From contig NZ_JAUSUH010000004.1 of assembly GCF_030813595.1 (NCBI RefSeq), positions 248,001 through 312,000 of the forward strand: 64,000 nt of DNA. Reading direction: 5' to 3'. The notes below the pieces were generated by a model. It was given only the letters and a program-made list of their open reading frames with translations, ran no database searches and was not told where the DNA came from. Below are positions 19,691 through 27,726 of the stretch, piece after piece. This DNA comes from Ancylobacter vacuolatus. GTDB lineage: Bacteria; Pseudomonadota; Alphaproteobacteria; Rhizobiales; Xanthobacteraceae. Within the stretch, counting starts at the first letter, position 1, and every line of letters begins with the position of its first letter. The position numbers and the translations under genes are program-made.

Positions 19691-21571
19691 GTGCATCATC
19701 CCCTGCGCTATCGCGCCCATATTGACGGCCTGCGCGCCGTCGCCGTCCTCGGCGTCGTCCTCTATCATTTCGGTGCGACGTGGCTGCCGGGCGGGTTTGT
19801 CGGCGTCGACGTGTTCTTCGTCATTTCCGGCTTCCTGATTTCCAAGTCGATCTATGCCGATGTCGAGGCCGGCCGCTTCTCGCTGTTCGGCTTCTATGAA
19901 CGGCGCATCCGCCGCATAGCGCCGGCTTTCCTGGTCGTCACCGCCCTCACCGCCGCCTTCGCCGCGCTCATCCTGCTGCCCTATGAGATGATGATCTTCG
20001 GCCGCTCGGTGCTGTGGTCGGTGTTCGCCGTCGGCAACATCTTCTTCTTCCAGCGCACCGACTATTTCGGCCCGGCGGCGCAGGAAATGCCGCTGCTGCA
20101 TTATTGGTCGCTGGGGGTGGAGGAGCAGTTCTATTTCCTGTTCCCGGCGCTCATCCTTGTTCTGCAGCGGTTCGGCCGGCGGGCGATCCTCTGGACCGTG
20201 CCCGCTTTGCTCCTCGCCTCGCTGGCCGCCAGCCAGTTCATGGTGACGCGCGACCCCGCCGCCGCCTATTTCCTGCTGCCCTTCCGCGCCTTCGAGATGC
20301 TGATCGGCGCGGTGCTGGCGCTGCCCGGCCTGCGCTTTGCCGAGCGGCGGGCGGTGCGCGTGGCGGCGGGAACGGGCGGCTGTGCCCTCATCCTGGGCGG
20401 CATGGTCGGCCTCAGTTCCGCCTCGCCCTTTCCGGGGCTACTGGCGCTCATCCCCTGCCTGGGCACGGCGCTGGTGATCTGGGGCGGCGAGGCCGGGCCG
20501 AGCCTGCCGACCCGGCTGCTGGGCAGCCGGGTGATGGTGTTCTTCGGCCTCATTTCCTATTCGCTCTATCTCGTCCACTGGCCCATCGCCTCGCTCGGCC
20601 GGGAGTGGCTGGGCCCGGTGGCGCCGCTGCCATTCCTCATCGGCGGCGTGGCGCTGTCGGTGCTGCTGGGCTTTCTGTCCTGGCGATTCGTCGAGCAGCC
20701 GGTGCGCGTCAACCGCCGCCTGTTCACCCCGAAGGTGCTGGTCGGCGCCACGGTGGCGGGCACACTGGCGCTGGCCGCCTTCGCGCAGACCGCCATCGCC
20801 ACGCGCGGCCTGCCTCAGCGGCTCGACCCCGAGGTGCGGCGCCTCGCCGCTTATGCCTTCTACAACGCCGACCCGGTGTTCCGGCAGGGCGTGTGCTTCA
20901 CCCCGTTCTTCCAGGCCGAGCTCGCCATCAAGCCGGAATGCCTGCCCACCACCCACCCCTCGGTGCTGGTGTGGGGCAACAGCCATATCGCCCATTTCAT
21001 CACCGCCATCATCGAGGCGGGCGAGGCGCGCGGCTATGCCGTCGGCCAGATCACCGGCGCCGCCTGCCCGCCGGTGCTGGAAGCCGAAGGCTCCCGCCTG
21101 CCCTATTGCGCGGCGATGAACGCCTTCGCCCGCGACTGGGTGCGCGCCAACAAGCCGGACATTCTGGTGCTCGGCGGGCTGGCCGCGCCCTCGCCGGAAC
21201 TGGACGCCGCGCTTGAGGGCTTCGCCCGCGAGGGCATCCGCGTGGTGGTGGTCGGCCCGGTGCCGCTCTACCGCGATGCCGTGCCCAAGCTGCTCGCCCG
21301 CCGCCTCATCGCCGGCGACGGCAATACCGGTGCGGGAGACGACCTTCTCCCCAGCGCCCGCCTGCACGATGAGCGGCTGCGGGCGCATTTCGCCGGCAAC
21401 CCGGATGTCACCTACATCTCGGTGTTCGACGCCGCCTGTGGCGGTACCGACTGCCCGCTCATCGTGGACGGCGTGCCGCTGCAGCATGACCCCTCGCACT
21501 TCACCCAGGCCGGGGCGAACTTCTTCGGCCGGCCGGTCAGCGCGCTCATCTTCGGCGCGCCGGCGAAGTGA
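19691..21571 (+). CDS. acyltransferase 3 / SGNH-hydrolase fusion (OafB-like), copy 2
   Basis: A 626-residue paralogue of the gene at 17630, with the same domain order and membrane layout. The SGNH box is WGNSHIAHF, with Ser431 at the same residue number as copy 1, and the terminal D-x-x-H is DPSHFTQAG. I start it at GTG 19691, because the DNA from that codon onward (GTGCATCATCCCCTGCGCTA) is almost identical to the start of copy 1. An upstream ATG at 19640 adds 17 residues without counterpart. The two probably transfer acetyl groups to different positions of a surface glycan. Confidence 0.88.
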   Translation: MHHPLRYRAHIDGLRAVAVLGVVLYHFGATWLPGGFVGVDVFFVISGFLISKSIYADVEAGRFSLFGFYERRIRRIAPAFLVVTALTAAFAALILLPYEMMIFGRSVLWSVFAVGNIFFFQRTDYFGPAAQEMPLLHYWSLGVEEQFYFLFPALILVLQRFGRRAILWTVPALLLASLAASQFMVTRDPAAAYFLLPFRAFEMLIGAVLALPGLRFAERRAVRVAAGTGGCALILGGMVGLSSASPFPGLLALIPCLGTALVIWGGEAGPSLPTRLLGSRVMVFFGLISYSLYLVHWPIASLGREWLGPVAPLPFLIGGVALSVLLGFLSWRFVEQPVRVNRRLFTPKVLVGATVAGTLALAAFAQTAIATRGLPQRLDPEVRRLAAYAFYNADPVFRQGVCFTPFFQAELAIKPECLPTTHPSVLVWGNSHIAHFITAIIEAGEARGYAVGQITGAACPPVLEAEGSRLPYCAAMNAFARDWVRANKPDILVLGGLAAPSPELDAALEGFAREGIRVVVVGPVPLYRDAVPKLLARRLIAGDGNTGAGDDLLPSARLHDERLRAHFAGNPDVTYISVFDAACGGTDCPLIVDGVPLQHDPSHFTQAGANFFGRPVSALIFGAPAK

Positions 21572-21750
21572 CGGGGCCGACCTGTGGCATTCGTGCCATA
21601 GCGCCGGGCAAATTTGCCCGTGTTCGCCCGCTTCTAGGCAATGCCCCGATTTTCGCCGCATACTGTGGCAGCTCCCGCCAGTGCTTTGGCGCCGGGAGGG
21701 GGCTGCCATCCGCCACGGGTGACGGAACGGGGCATTTCATGGGGCTTACG

Positions 21751-22344
21751 ATGCGACTTAAGACACTGGCTGCCCTGGCGCTGGGCGCCGCGATTCTCGC
21801 CGGCAGCGCGCCGGCCATGGCGCAGAGCGCGAGCTCGCCCTCCTTTTTCAGCTTCTTCCCGCGCCCCTCCAATTTCGGCAACGGGCCGGTTAAGGGGTAT
21901 TCCTCCATCCGCCGGCAGGTCGTGCCCTATACGGGCAAGTACAAGCCCGGCACCATCGTGGTGAACACGGCCGAGCGCCGGCTCTATCTGGTGCAGGACA
22001 ATGGCACCGCCCTGAAATACGGCATCGGCGTCGGCCGCGACGGCTTCCGCTGGGGCGGGATGAAGACGATTACCCGCAAGGCCGAATGGCCGGGCTGGAC
22101 CCCGCCGGCGCAGATGCTGCAGCGCCGCCCCGATCTGCCGCGCTACATGCCCGGCGGCATCGACAACCCGCTCGGCGCCCGCGCGCTCTATCTCGGCTCC
22201 ACCCTCTACCGCATCCACGGCTCCAACGAGCCGGAGACGATCGGCCAGGCGGTGTCCTCCGGCTGCTTCCGCATGACCAATGACGACGTGACCGACCTCT
22301 ATGACCGCGTCCGCGTCGGCACCCAGGTGGTGGTGCTGAACTGA
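21751..22344 (+). CDS. L,D-transpeptidase (YkuD family)
   Basis: Forms 3-3 peptidoglycan cross-links or attaches proteins to peptidoglycan in the periplasm. A signal peptide (MRLKTLAALALGAAILAGSAPAMA) is followed by a YkuD domain from about residue 65, with IVVNTAERRLYLV, GVGRDGFRW and the catalytic block HGSNEP ... SSGCFRM with the nucleophile Cys. The ATG at 21751 is favoured since it directly starts the signal peptide; ATG 21739 would add four residues (MGLT). Alphaproteobacteria have many copies of this family. The upstream acyltransferases also act on the envelope. Confidence 0.92.
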   Translation: MRLKTLAALALGAAILAGSAPAMAQSASSPSFFSFFPRPSNFGNGPVKGYSSIRRQVVPYTGKYKPGTIVVNTAERRLYLVQDNGTALKYGIGVGRDGFRWGGMKTITRKAEWPGWTPPAQMLQRRPDLPRYMPGGIDNPLGARALYLGSTLYRIHGSNEPETIGQAVSSGCFRMTNDDVTDLYDRVRVGTQVVVLN

Positions 22345-22387
22345 GCGTCTTTCCGGGCGGCCGGAAGGCCGCCCGGGCACCGCGCGT

Positions 22388-22434
22388 TTCCTCAGTGCCG
22401 GCGCACCGAGCAATTCCTCAGTGCCGGCGCACCG
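22388..22434. repeat. 21-bp direct repeat at the 3' end of the DUF971 gene
   Basis: TTCCTCAGTGCCGGCGCACC plus G occurs at 22388-22408 and 22414-22434 (period 26). The right copy holds the last codons and stop of the DUF971 gene; the left copy lies just after it. It looks like a recent tandem duplication. Confidence 0.85.
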
Positions 22435-22810
22435 CGCCGGGTGCATCGCGCGAAAGATTCTTCGCCGCCAGCTCCTGCAGATAGCGCTTGAAGCGCGTGT
22501 CCTGCTCGCTCCCCAGCGTGTGCAGCAGGTCCCAGGTGAAGATGCCGGTGGAATGGCCATCGTCGAAGATCAGCCGCACGGCGTAATTGCCGACCGGTAT
22601 AGCCTCCTCGATCCGCACTTCGCGCTTGCCCGCCACCAGCTGGCGGTCGGCCGGCGAATGGCCCTGCACCTCGGCGGAAGGGCTCTCCACCCGCAGCAGC
22701 TCGGCCGGGATGATGTAGCTCGCCCCGCCCTCGAAGGCGATGGTCAGCGCACGGCGATCCTTGTGCACCTTGATTTCGGTCGGCCAGAATGTGCCTGCGG
22801 CATCGGTCAC
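22418..22810 (-). CDS. DUF971 domain-containing protein (gamma-butyrobetaine hydroxylase-like N-terminal domain)
   Basis: A 130-residue cytoplasmic protein. The family pattern is clear: WPTEIKVHKDRRALTIAFE, YIIPAELLRVESPSAEVQGH, VGNYAVRLIFDDGHSTGIFTWDLL. This domain is found alone in proteobacteria, and its relatives bind iron-sulfur or take part in Fe-S/Moco assembly. It stands back to back with moaA, and with Mrp further on, consistent with a role in cofactor assembly, but this is context only. The stop codon lies in a tandem repeat. Confidence 0.85.
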   Translation of the reverse strand: MTDAAGTFWPTEIKVHKDRRALTIAFEGGASYIIPAELLRVESPSAEVQGHSPADRQLVAGKREVRIEEAIPVGNYAVRLIFDDGHSTGIFTWDLLHTLGSEQDTRFKRYLQELAAKNLSRDAPGAVRRH

Positions 22811-22910
22811 GGGCGTCTTCCTCTCTTCTCGTTCCTTCCCACATAGACAGGCGTGGCGCTTTCGCCAAGCACCTGCGTTTGCGCAAAGCCATTGTCACGA
22901 ATGGGTTAGG

Positions 22911-22924
22911 CTATCGGCCGATAG
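22911..22924. promoter_or_regulatory. perfect 14-bp palindrome upstream of moaA
   Basis: CTATCGGCCGATAG is a perfect inverted repeat in the gap between the divergent DUF971 and moaA genes, 80 bases before moaA. It may be an operator. It does not match the ModE or FNR consensus as I know them. Confidence 0.4.
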
Positions 22925-23003
22925 GACCCAGCGCCTTGGCAGACGGGGCGCCGAGCCTTAGAAATGGAAGAAGAACAGCGCCCATCGGCGCGGGAGCGAC
23001 TGC

Positions 23004-24050
23004 GTGAGCACCAGCGAAGCCGTCATCGACCGTATCCAGCTCGCGGCCCCACGCGCCCCGCTGGTCGACACGTTCGGCCGCGCCGTCACCTATCTCAGGG
23101 TCTCGGTCACCGACCGCTGCGATTTCCGCTGCGTCTACTGCATGGCGGAACATATGACGTTCCTGCCGAAGCCCGAACTGCTGACGCTGGAAGAACTCGA
23201 CCGCCTCTGCTCCGCCTTCGTCGCCCGCGGGGTGAAGAAGCTGCGCCTCACCGGCGGCGAGCCGCTGGTGCGCCGCGATGTGATGACCCTGTTCCGCTCG
23301 CTCGGCCGGCATCTCGATTCGGGCGCTCTGGAAGAGCTGACGCTGACCACCAATGGCTCGCAGCTCGCCCGCTTCGCCAAGGAACTGGCGGCCTGCGGCG
23401 TCAAGCGCATCAATGTCTCGCTCGACACGCTCGACCCCGACCGTTTCCGGGCGCTGACCCGCTGGGGCGACCTCGACAAGGTGCTCGCCGGCATCGACGC
23501 GGCGCAGGAAGCGGGCATCCATGTGAAGCTGAACGCCGTCGCGCTGGCCGGCGAGAACGAGCACGAGATCCCCGGCCTGATCCAGTGGGCGCATGGCCGC
23601 GCCATGGACGTGTCGCTGATCGAGGTCATGCCGCTCGGCGAGACAGGCGCGGAGCGCGCCGACCAGTATCTGCCGCTGTCCACCGTGCGCGAGCGCCTCG
23701 CACGCCAGTGGACGCTGGAGGACATCCCGTTCCGCACCGGCGGCCCGGCGCGCTATGTCAGCATCAAGGAGACCGGCGGCCGGCTCGGCTTCATCACCCC
23801 GCTGACGCATAATTTCTGCGAGGGCTGCAACCGGGTGCGCGTCACCTGCACCGGCACGCTCTATATGTGCCTCGGCCAGGAAGACGCGGCGGATCTGCGC
23901 GCGCCCCTGCGCGCCTCCGAGAGCGACGAGAAGCTGCACGCCGTGCTCGACGACGCGATCTTCCGCAAGCCGAAGGGGCACGATTTCGTCATCGACCGCC
24001 CCGGCCGCGCCCCCTCCGTGCGCCGCCATATGAGCGTCACCGGCGGCTGA
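23004..24050 (+). CDS. moaA: GTP 3',8-cyclase (molybdenum cofactor biosynthesis)
   Basis: A radical-SAM enzyme that starts molybdopterin synthesis by converting GTP to 3',8-cyclo-GTP. The 348-residue product has the N-terminal [4Fe-4S] motif C39-DFR-C43-VY-C46, the SAM-binding LRLTGGEPL, and the C-terminal cluster in [14 protein letters not shown] (two spaced Cys plus a third further on). It ends in the functional Gly-Gly. It starts with GTG at 23004, with GGGAG upstream. No other moa gene is adjacent. Confidence 0.95.
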   Translation: MSTSEAVIDRIQLAAPRAPLVDTFGRAVTYLRVSVTDRCDFRCVYCMAEHMTFLPKPELLTLEELDRLCSAFVARGVKKLRLTGGEPLVRRDVMTLFRSLGRHLDSGALEELTLTTNGSQLARFAKELAACGVKRINVSLDTLDPDRFRALTRWGDLDKVLAGIDAAQEAGIHVKLNAVALAGENEHEIPGLIQWAHGRAMDVSLIEVMPLGETGAERADQYLPLSTVRERLARQWTLEDIPFRTGGPARYVSIKETGGRLGFITPLTHNFCEGCNRVRVTCTGTLYMCLGQEDAADLRAPLRASESDEKLHAVLDDAIFRKPKGHDFVIDRPGRAPSVRRHMSVTGG

Positions 24051-24144
24051 ACCGGGCGGCTCCTGCGAGCGCGCCGCATGGCTGCCGCGCGCTCCGCCAT
24101 GTTGCTGCGCTGCAATACAACGTGCATAGGATCAGCTGAATCGC

Positions 24145-24160
24145 GCTGCTAAACAGCAGC
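24145..24160. promoter_or_regulatory. inverted repeat GCTGCT-AAAC-AGCAGC upstream of the MFS gene
   Basis: A 6-bp perfect stem with a 4-base spacer, 36 bases before the MFS start codon. A T5 run lies 10 bases later, too far for a good terminator, so an operator is as likely. Confidence 0.35.
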
Positions 24161-24195
24161 CAACACACCCTTTTTCGATCATAGAGCGTTCCGCG

Positions 24196-25386
24196 ATGCA
24201 GCTTCCGCTGTTGGCCCTGGCCATGGCTTCCTTCGGCATTGGCACGACCGAATTCGTCATTATGGGCCTGCTGCCGGAGGTCGCCGCCGATCTCTCGGTC
24301 ACCATCCCCGCCGCCGGGCTTCTCGTCACCGGCTATGCGCTGGGCGTGGTGGTCGGCGCGCCGATCGTCGCCGTGATCACCAATTCGCTGCCGCGCAAGG
24401 GCACGCTGATCGGCCTTGCCAGCATGTTCGTGCTCGGCAATTTCCTCTGCGCCATCGCGCCGGACTATTGGTTCCTCATGGCGGCCCGCGTCGTCACCGC
24501 CTTCTGCCACGGCGCCTTTTTCGGCATCGGCGCCGTCGTGGCGGCCAATCTGGTGCCGCCGAACCAGCGCGCCAGCGCCATCGCGCTGATGTTCGCCGGG
24601 CTGACGCTGGCCAATGTGCTGGGCGTGCCGCTGGGCACCGCGCTGGGGCAGGCCGCGGGCTGGCGCTCCACCTTCTGGGCGGTGGTGCTGATCGGCATTC
24701 TCGCGGTCAGCGCCATCGCGCTGTGGGTGCCGCGCGACATTCCCCATGCCTCGGGCAACATCATCCGCGAATTCGCGGTGCTGAAGCGCCCGCAGGTGAT
24801 CCTCACCATGCTGATGAGCGTGCTCGCTTCGGCCAGCCTGTTCTCGGTGTTCACCTATATCGCGCCGCTGCTGCGCGACGTGACCGGCTTCACCCCCCAC
24901 GCCGTCACCTATGTGCTGCTGCTGTTCGGGGTGGGCATCACCATCGGCAATTTGCTGGGCGGCAAGCTGGCCGACTGGCGGCTGATGCCCTCGCTGATGG
25001 CGAGCTTTGTCGGGCTGGCCGCCATTCTCGTCGCCTTCGTCTTCCTCAGCGCCTCTGCCGCCGCCACCGTGGCCACCGTCTTCATCTGGGGCATTCTGGT
25101 GTTCGCCGTGGTGCCGCCGATCCAGATGCGGGTGGTCGACGCGGCCGAGGGGGCGCCCAACCTCGCCTCGACGCTCAATCAGGGCGCGTTCAATCTCGGC
25201 AATGCCGCCGGCGCCTGGATCGGCGGGGCGGCGATCACGGTCGGCATCGGCTATGCCGACCTTCCCTGGGTCGGCGCGGCGCTGGCGGTGGGCGCGCTCG
25301 GCCTGTGCGTCGCCTCGCAGGCGCTGGAACGGCGCAGCGGCGGCCTGGTCGCGATGACCGGCGAGGCCGCCTGCGAAGAATGCTGA
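24196..25386 (+). CDS. MFS transporter, AraJ-type sugar/drug efflux permease
   Basis: A 396-residue twelve-helix permease of the major facilitator superfamily. It opens directly with the first helix, containing the family's FGIGTTEFVIMGLLPEVA, then GYALGVVVGAPIVA and the A-loop region NSLPRKGTLIG. The motif C region GVPLGTALGQAAGWRSTFW marks a drug:H+ antiporter-1 type exporter. The exported compound is unknown. It ends 120 bases before the DMT transporter gene. There is no adjacent regulator. Confidence 0.88.
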   Translation: MQLPLLALAMASFGIGTTEFVIMGLLPEVAADLSVTIPAAGLLVTGYALGVVVGAPIVAVITNSLPRKGTLIGLASMFVLGNFLCAIAPDYWFLMAARVVTAFCHGAFFGIGAVVAANLVPPNQRASAIALMFAGLTLANVLGVPLGTALGQAAGWRSTFWAVVLIGILAVSAIALWVPRDIPHASGNIIREFAVLKRPQVILTMLMSVLASASLFSVFTYIAPLLRDVTGFTPHAVTYVLLLFGVGITIGNLLGGKLADWRLMPSLMASFVGLAAILVAFVFLSASAAATVATVFIWGILVFAVVPPIQMRVVDAAEGAPNLASTLNQGAFNLGNAAGAWIGGAAITVGIGYADLPWVGAALAVGALGLCVASQALERRSGGLVAMTGEAACEEC

Positions 25387-25505
25387 ACCGAATGCTGAAC
25401 CGCGCCCTCGTTTGAGCGCATATTTTCCCCGGCGCCGGCGCGATGGCCGCGTTTGCGCCGCCTTTGAATGACTTTTAAGGGCGCTCTCGCCTCCGGACCC
25501 GTTTC

Positions 25506-26408
25506 ATGCACGCCCCCAGCGCCAAGCGCGGCATTTTGCTGATGATCGCCGGCTCGGCGATCTTCTCGACCAATGACGCCTTCTCCAAGCTGGCGCTGGC
25601 CCATATCCCGCCCTCGCAGATCCTGGCGATGCGCGGTGCCCTGGCGGCGCTGCTGCTGCTCGCCGTGCTGGGCTGGATGGGCCAGCTTCCCTCGCTGCGC
25701 CATATGATGGACCGGCGGGTGCTGCTGCGCTCCGTCACCGAGGCCTGCGTGGCGCTGCTGTTCATCACCTCGATCTCGGTGATGTCGATCGCCGATTCCA
25801 CCGCCATCCTGCAGGTCACCCCGCTCGCCACCATGGCGGCGGCGGTGCTGTTCTTCGGCGCGCATATCAGCTGGCGCCAGTGGCTGGCGGTCGCCATCGG
25901 CTTCCTCGGCGTGACGCTGATCGTCAAGCCCGGCACCTCGGCCTTTGACGCGATGGCGCTGCTGCCGCTGGGCGCCGCCCTGCTCATGGCCTTTCGCGAC
26001 TTCGTCACCGGCCGGATCGGCACCCATGTGCCGACCCTCATCGTCACCTTCTGCACGGCGGTGGTGGGCATGGGCTTCGGCTTCGCCGGCAGCTCGGTCG
26101 AGACCTGGCACGCGCCGGACGGGGCGACGCTAGCCTATCTCGTCGGCGGCAGTGTCTCGCTGATTATCGGCCAGATGCTCACCATCGCGGCGATGCGGAC
26201 GGGCGATATCTCGGTGGTGGCGCCGTTCCGCTATGCCGCCGTGGTCAGCGCCGTCGGCCTCTCGGCCGTGGTGTTCCACGACATGCCGGATCTGGTGTCG
26301 ATTGGCGGCATGGCGCTCATCATGGCGGCGGGGCTCTACACCATGCACCACCACATGAGCGCCCGGCCCGCCGTGATGGCGCGCGAGGAACCGCGCGAGG
26401 CGGCGTAA
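25506..26408 (+). CDS. DMT-superfamily transporter (two EamA domains)
   Basis: A 300-residue membrane protein with ten predicted helices arranged as two EamA repeats: GILLMIAGSAIFSTNDAFSK in the first and ALLMAFRDFVTGRIG in the second. These carriers export metabolites such as amino acids or nucleobases. It ends in a short basic cytoplasmic tail. It is probably transcribed on its own; a palindromic repeat follows it. Confidence 0.88.
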   Translation: MHAPSAKRGILLMIAGSAIFSTNDAFSKLALAHIPPSQILAMRGALAALLLLAVLGWMGQLPSLRHMMDRRVLLRSVTEACVALLFITSISVMSIADSTAILQVTPLATMAAAVLFFGAHISWRQWLAVAIGFLGVTLIVKPGTSAFDAMALLPLGAALLMAFRDFVTGRIGTHVPTLIVTFCTAVVGMGFGFAGSSVETWHAPDGATLAYLVGGSVSLIIGQMLTIAAMRTGDISVVAPFRYAAVVSAVGLSAVVFHDMPDLVSIGGMALIMAAGLYTMHHHMSARPAVMAREEPREAA

Positions 26409-26427
26409 GCGCCTTTCCCGAACATGC

Positions 26428-26536
26428 GCCATCCCGGGACAGCCGCGAGGCCGTATCCGGGATCGCGCGGCTGGCTTGGCGGGCGATCCCGGCGGGCGAT
26501 CCCAGCCCTTGGGCCGCGCCCGCGTCCGGGATGACG
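26428..26536. repeat. palindromic intergenic repeat, ATCCCGGG type
   Basis: Several inverted units of GCCATCCCGGGAC / GTCCGGGATGACGGC with inner repeats of GGCGGGCGATCCC (twice). It belongs to the same family as the element at 34938-35026 and lies between the convergent DMT and TRAP genes. Confidence 0.65.
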
Positions 26537-26560
26537 GCGCTGGAATGACCGCGCCGGGCC

Positions 26561-27667
26561 TCAGCCCTTCTGGCGGGCGCGGATCATGTAGCCGTCATAG
26601 GGATATTCGCCGACCTGCCACCACAGATACTCCTCGTTGCGGAAGGCGAGCATCGAGTCGTAGATGGTCTTGAACTCCGGGTTCTTGGCGGAAATTTCCG
26701 CCATCAGCGCGATGTTCTCCTTATAGGCGGCATCCATCACTTCCGGCGGGAAGGGGCGCAGCTGTGCGCCGCCGGCCACCAGTCGACGCAGCGCCGCCGG
26801 GTTGCGCGCGTCGTATTTCGCCAGCATATCGGAATTGGCATAGGCGGAAGCCGCCTCGAACGCGGCCCTGTAGGGGCGCGGCAGCTCGTTCCACGCCTGC
26901 AGATTGGCGATGAAATGGATGGTCGGCCCGCCTTCCCACCAGCCGGGATAATAGTAATACGGCGCCACCCGGACGAAGCCGAGCTTCTCATCGTCCACCG
27001 GCCCGACGAACTCGGCGGCGTCGATCGTGCCCTTTTCCAGCGCCGCATAGATGTCGCCGCCCGCCAGGTTCTGCGGCACCAGCCCGAGCCGCGCCAGCAC
27101 CTGCCCGGCGATGCCGGGAATGCGCATCTTCAGCCCCTTCAGATCGGCGACGGACTTGATCTCCTTGCGGAACCAGCCGCCCATCTGCGCGCCGGTATTG
27201 CCGCCGGCGAAGCCGATGACGTTGCTCTTGGCGAGGAAGGCGTTCTGCAGCGCGTTGCCGCCACCATGGTAGAGCCACGCCGTCTGCATGCGCGCATTGA
27301 GCCCAAAGGGCAGCGTGGTGAAGGGGGCGAACGCCGGGTTCTTGCCGATGTAATAGTAGAGCGCGGTCTGCGAGACCTCGACGGTGCGGTTCTGCACCGC
27401 GTCCAGCGCCTGCAGGCCGGGCACGATCTCGCCGGCGGCGAACACATCGATGGTGAAGCGCCCATCCGTGGCCTCGCCGACATATTTCGACAGCAGGGTG
27501 GCGGCGCCATAGATGGTGTCGAGCGATTTCGGGTAGCTCGACGTCAGCCGCCAGCGCAGCGTCGGCAGGGTCTGGGCGATGGCGGGCGCCGCCAGGGTCG
27601 AGGCGGCGGCGGCGGTGGCGAGGCCGGCGCCCTTGATCAGGCCCCGGCGGGAAGGCGAATGCGGCAT
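26561..27667 (-). CDS. TRAP transporter substrate-binding protein (DctP family, TakP-like), copy 1
   Basis: A 368-residue periplasmic solute receptor with a Tat signal (SRRGLIKGAGLATAAAA...APAIA). The DctP family is clear (WRLTSSYPKSLDTIYGA, FGLNARMQTAWLYHGGG, MRIPGIAGQVLARLGLVPQNL, GDIYAALEKGTIDAAEFVGP). The Gln/Trp/Tyr-rich cleft matches the 2-oxo-acid-binding branch (TakP). It lies directly downstream of a paralogue on the same strand. There is no DctQ or DctM membrane subunit next to it. It must work with permeases elsewhere or serve as a sensor input. Confidence 0.88.
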   Translation of the reverse strand: MPHSPSRRGLIKGAGLATAAAASTLAAPAIAQTLPTLRWRLTSSYPKSLDTIYGAATLLSKYVGEATDGRFTIDVFAAGEIVPGLQALDAVQNRTVEVSQTALYYYIGKNPAFAPFTTLPFGLNARMQTAWLYHGGGNALQNAFLAKSNVIGFAGGNTGAQMGGWFRKEIKSVADLKGLKMRIPGIAGQVLARLGLVPQNLAGGDIYAALEKGTIDAAEFVGPVDDEKLGFVRVAPYYYYPGWWEGGPTIHFIANLQAWNELPRPYRAAFEAASAYANSDMLAKYDARNPAALRRLVAGGAQLRPFPPEVMDAAYKENIALMAEISAKNPEFKTIYDSMLAFRNEEYLWWQVGEYPYDGYMIRARQKG

Positions 27668-27695
27668 CGGCGTTTCCTCTGTGTTTTTTTGCTTT

Positions 27696-27716
27696 CCTCT
27701 CCCCGACGGGGAGAGG
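27696..27716. repeat. hairpin between the two TRAP receptor genes
   Basis: A 9-bp stem, CCTCTCCCC / GGGGAGAGG, with a 3-base loop. On the minus strand it is followed by A-rich sequence rather than T's, so it is not a standard terminator. The same palindrome is widespread in Rhizobiales. It may protect the upstream part of the mRNA. Confidence 0.6.
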
Positions 27717-27726
27717 GAGGGGCCCC

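Noticed and set aside
22811-23003. A molybdenum-cofactor riboswitch before moaA
   Set aside because: The gap is short and lacks the known Moco-RNA helices; only a single palindrome is present.
27696-27716. Terminator between the two TRAP receptor genes
   Set aside because: On the coding strand the stem is followed by A's, not T's.
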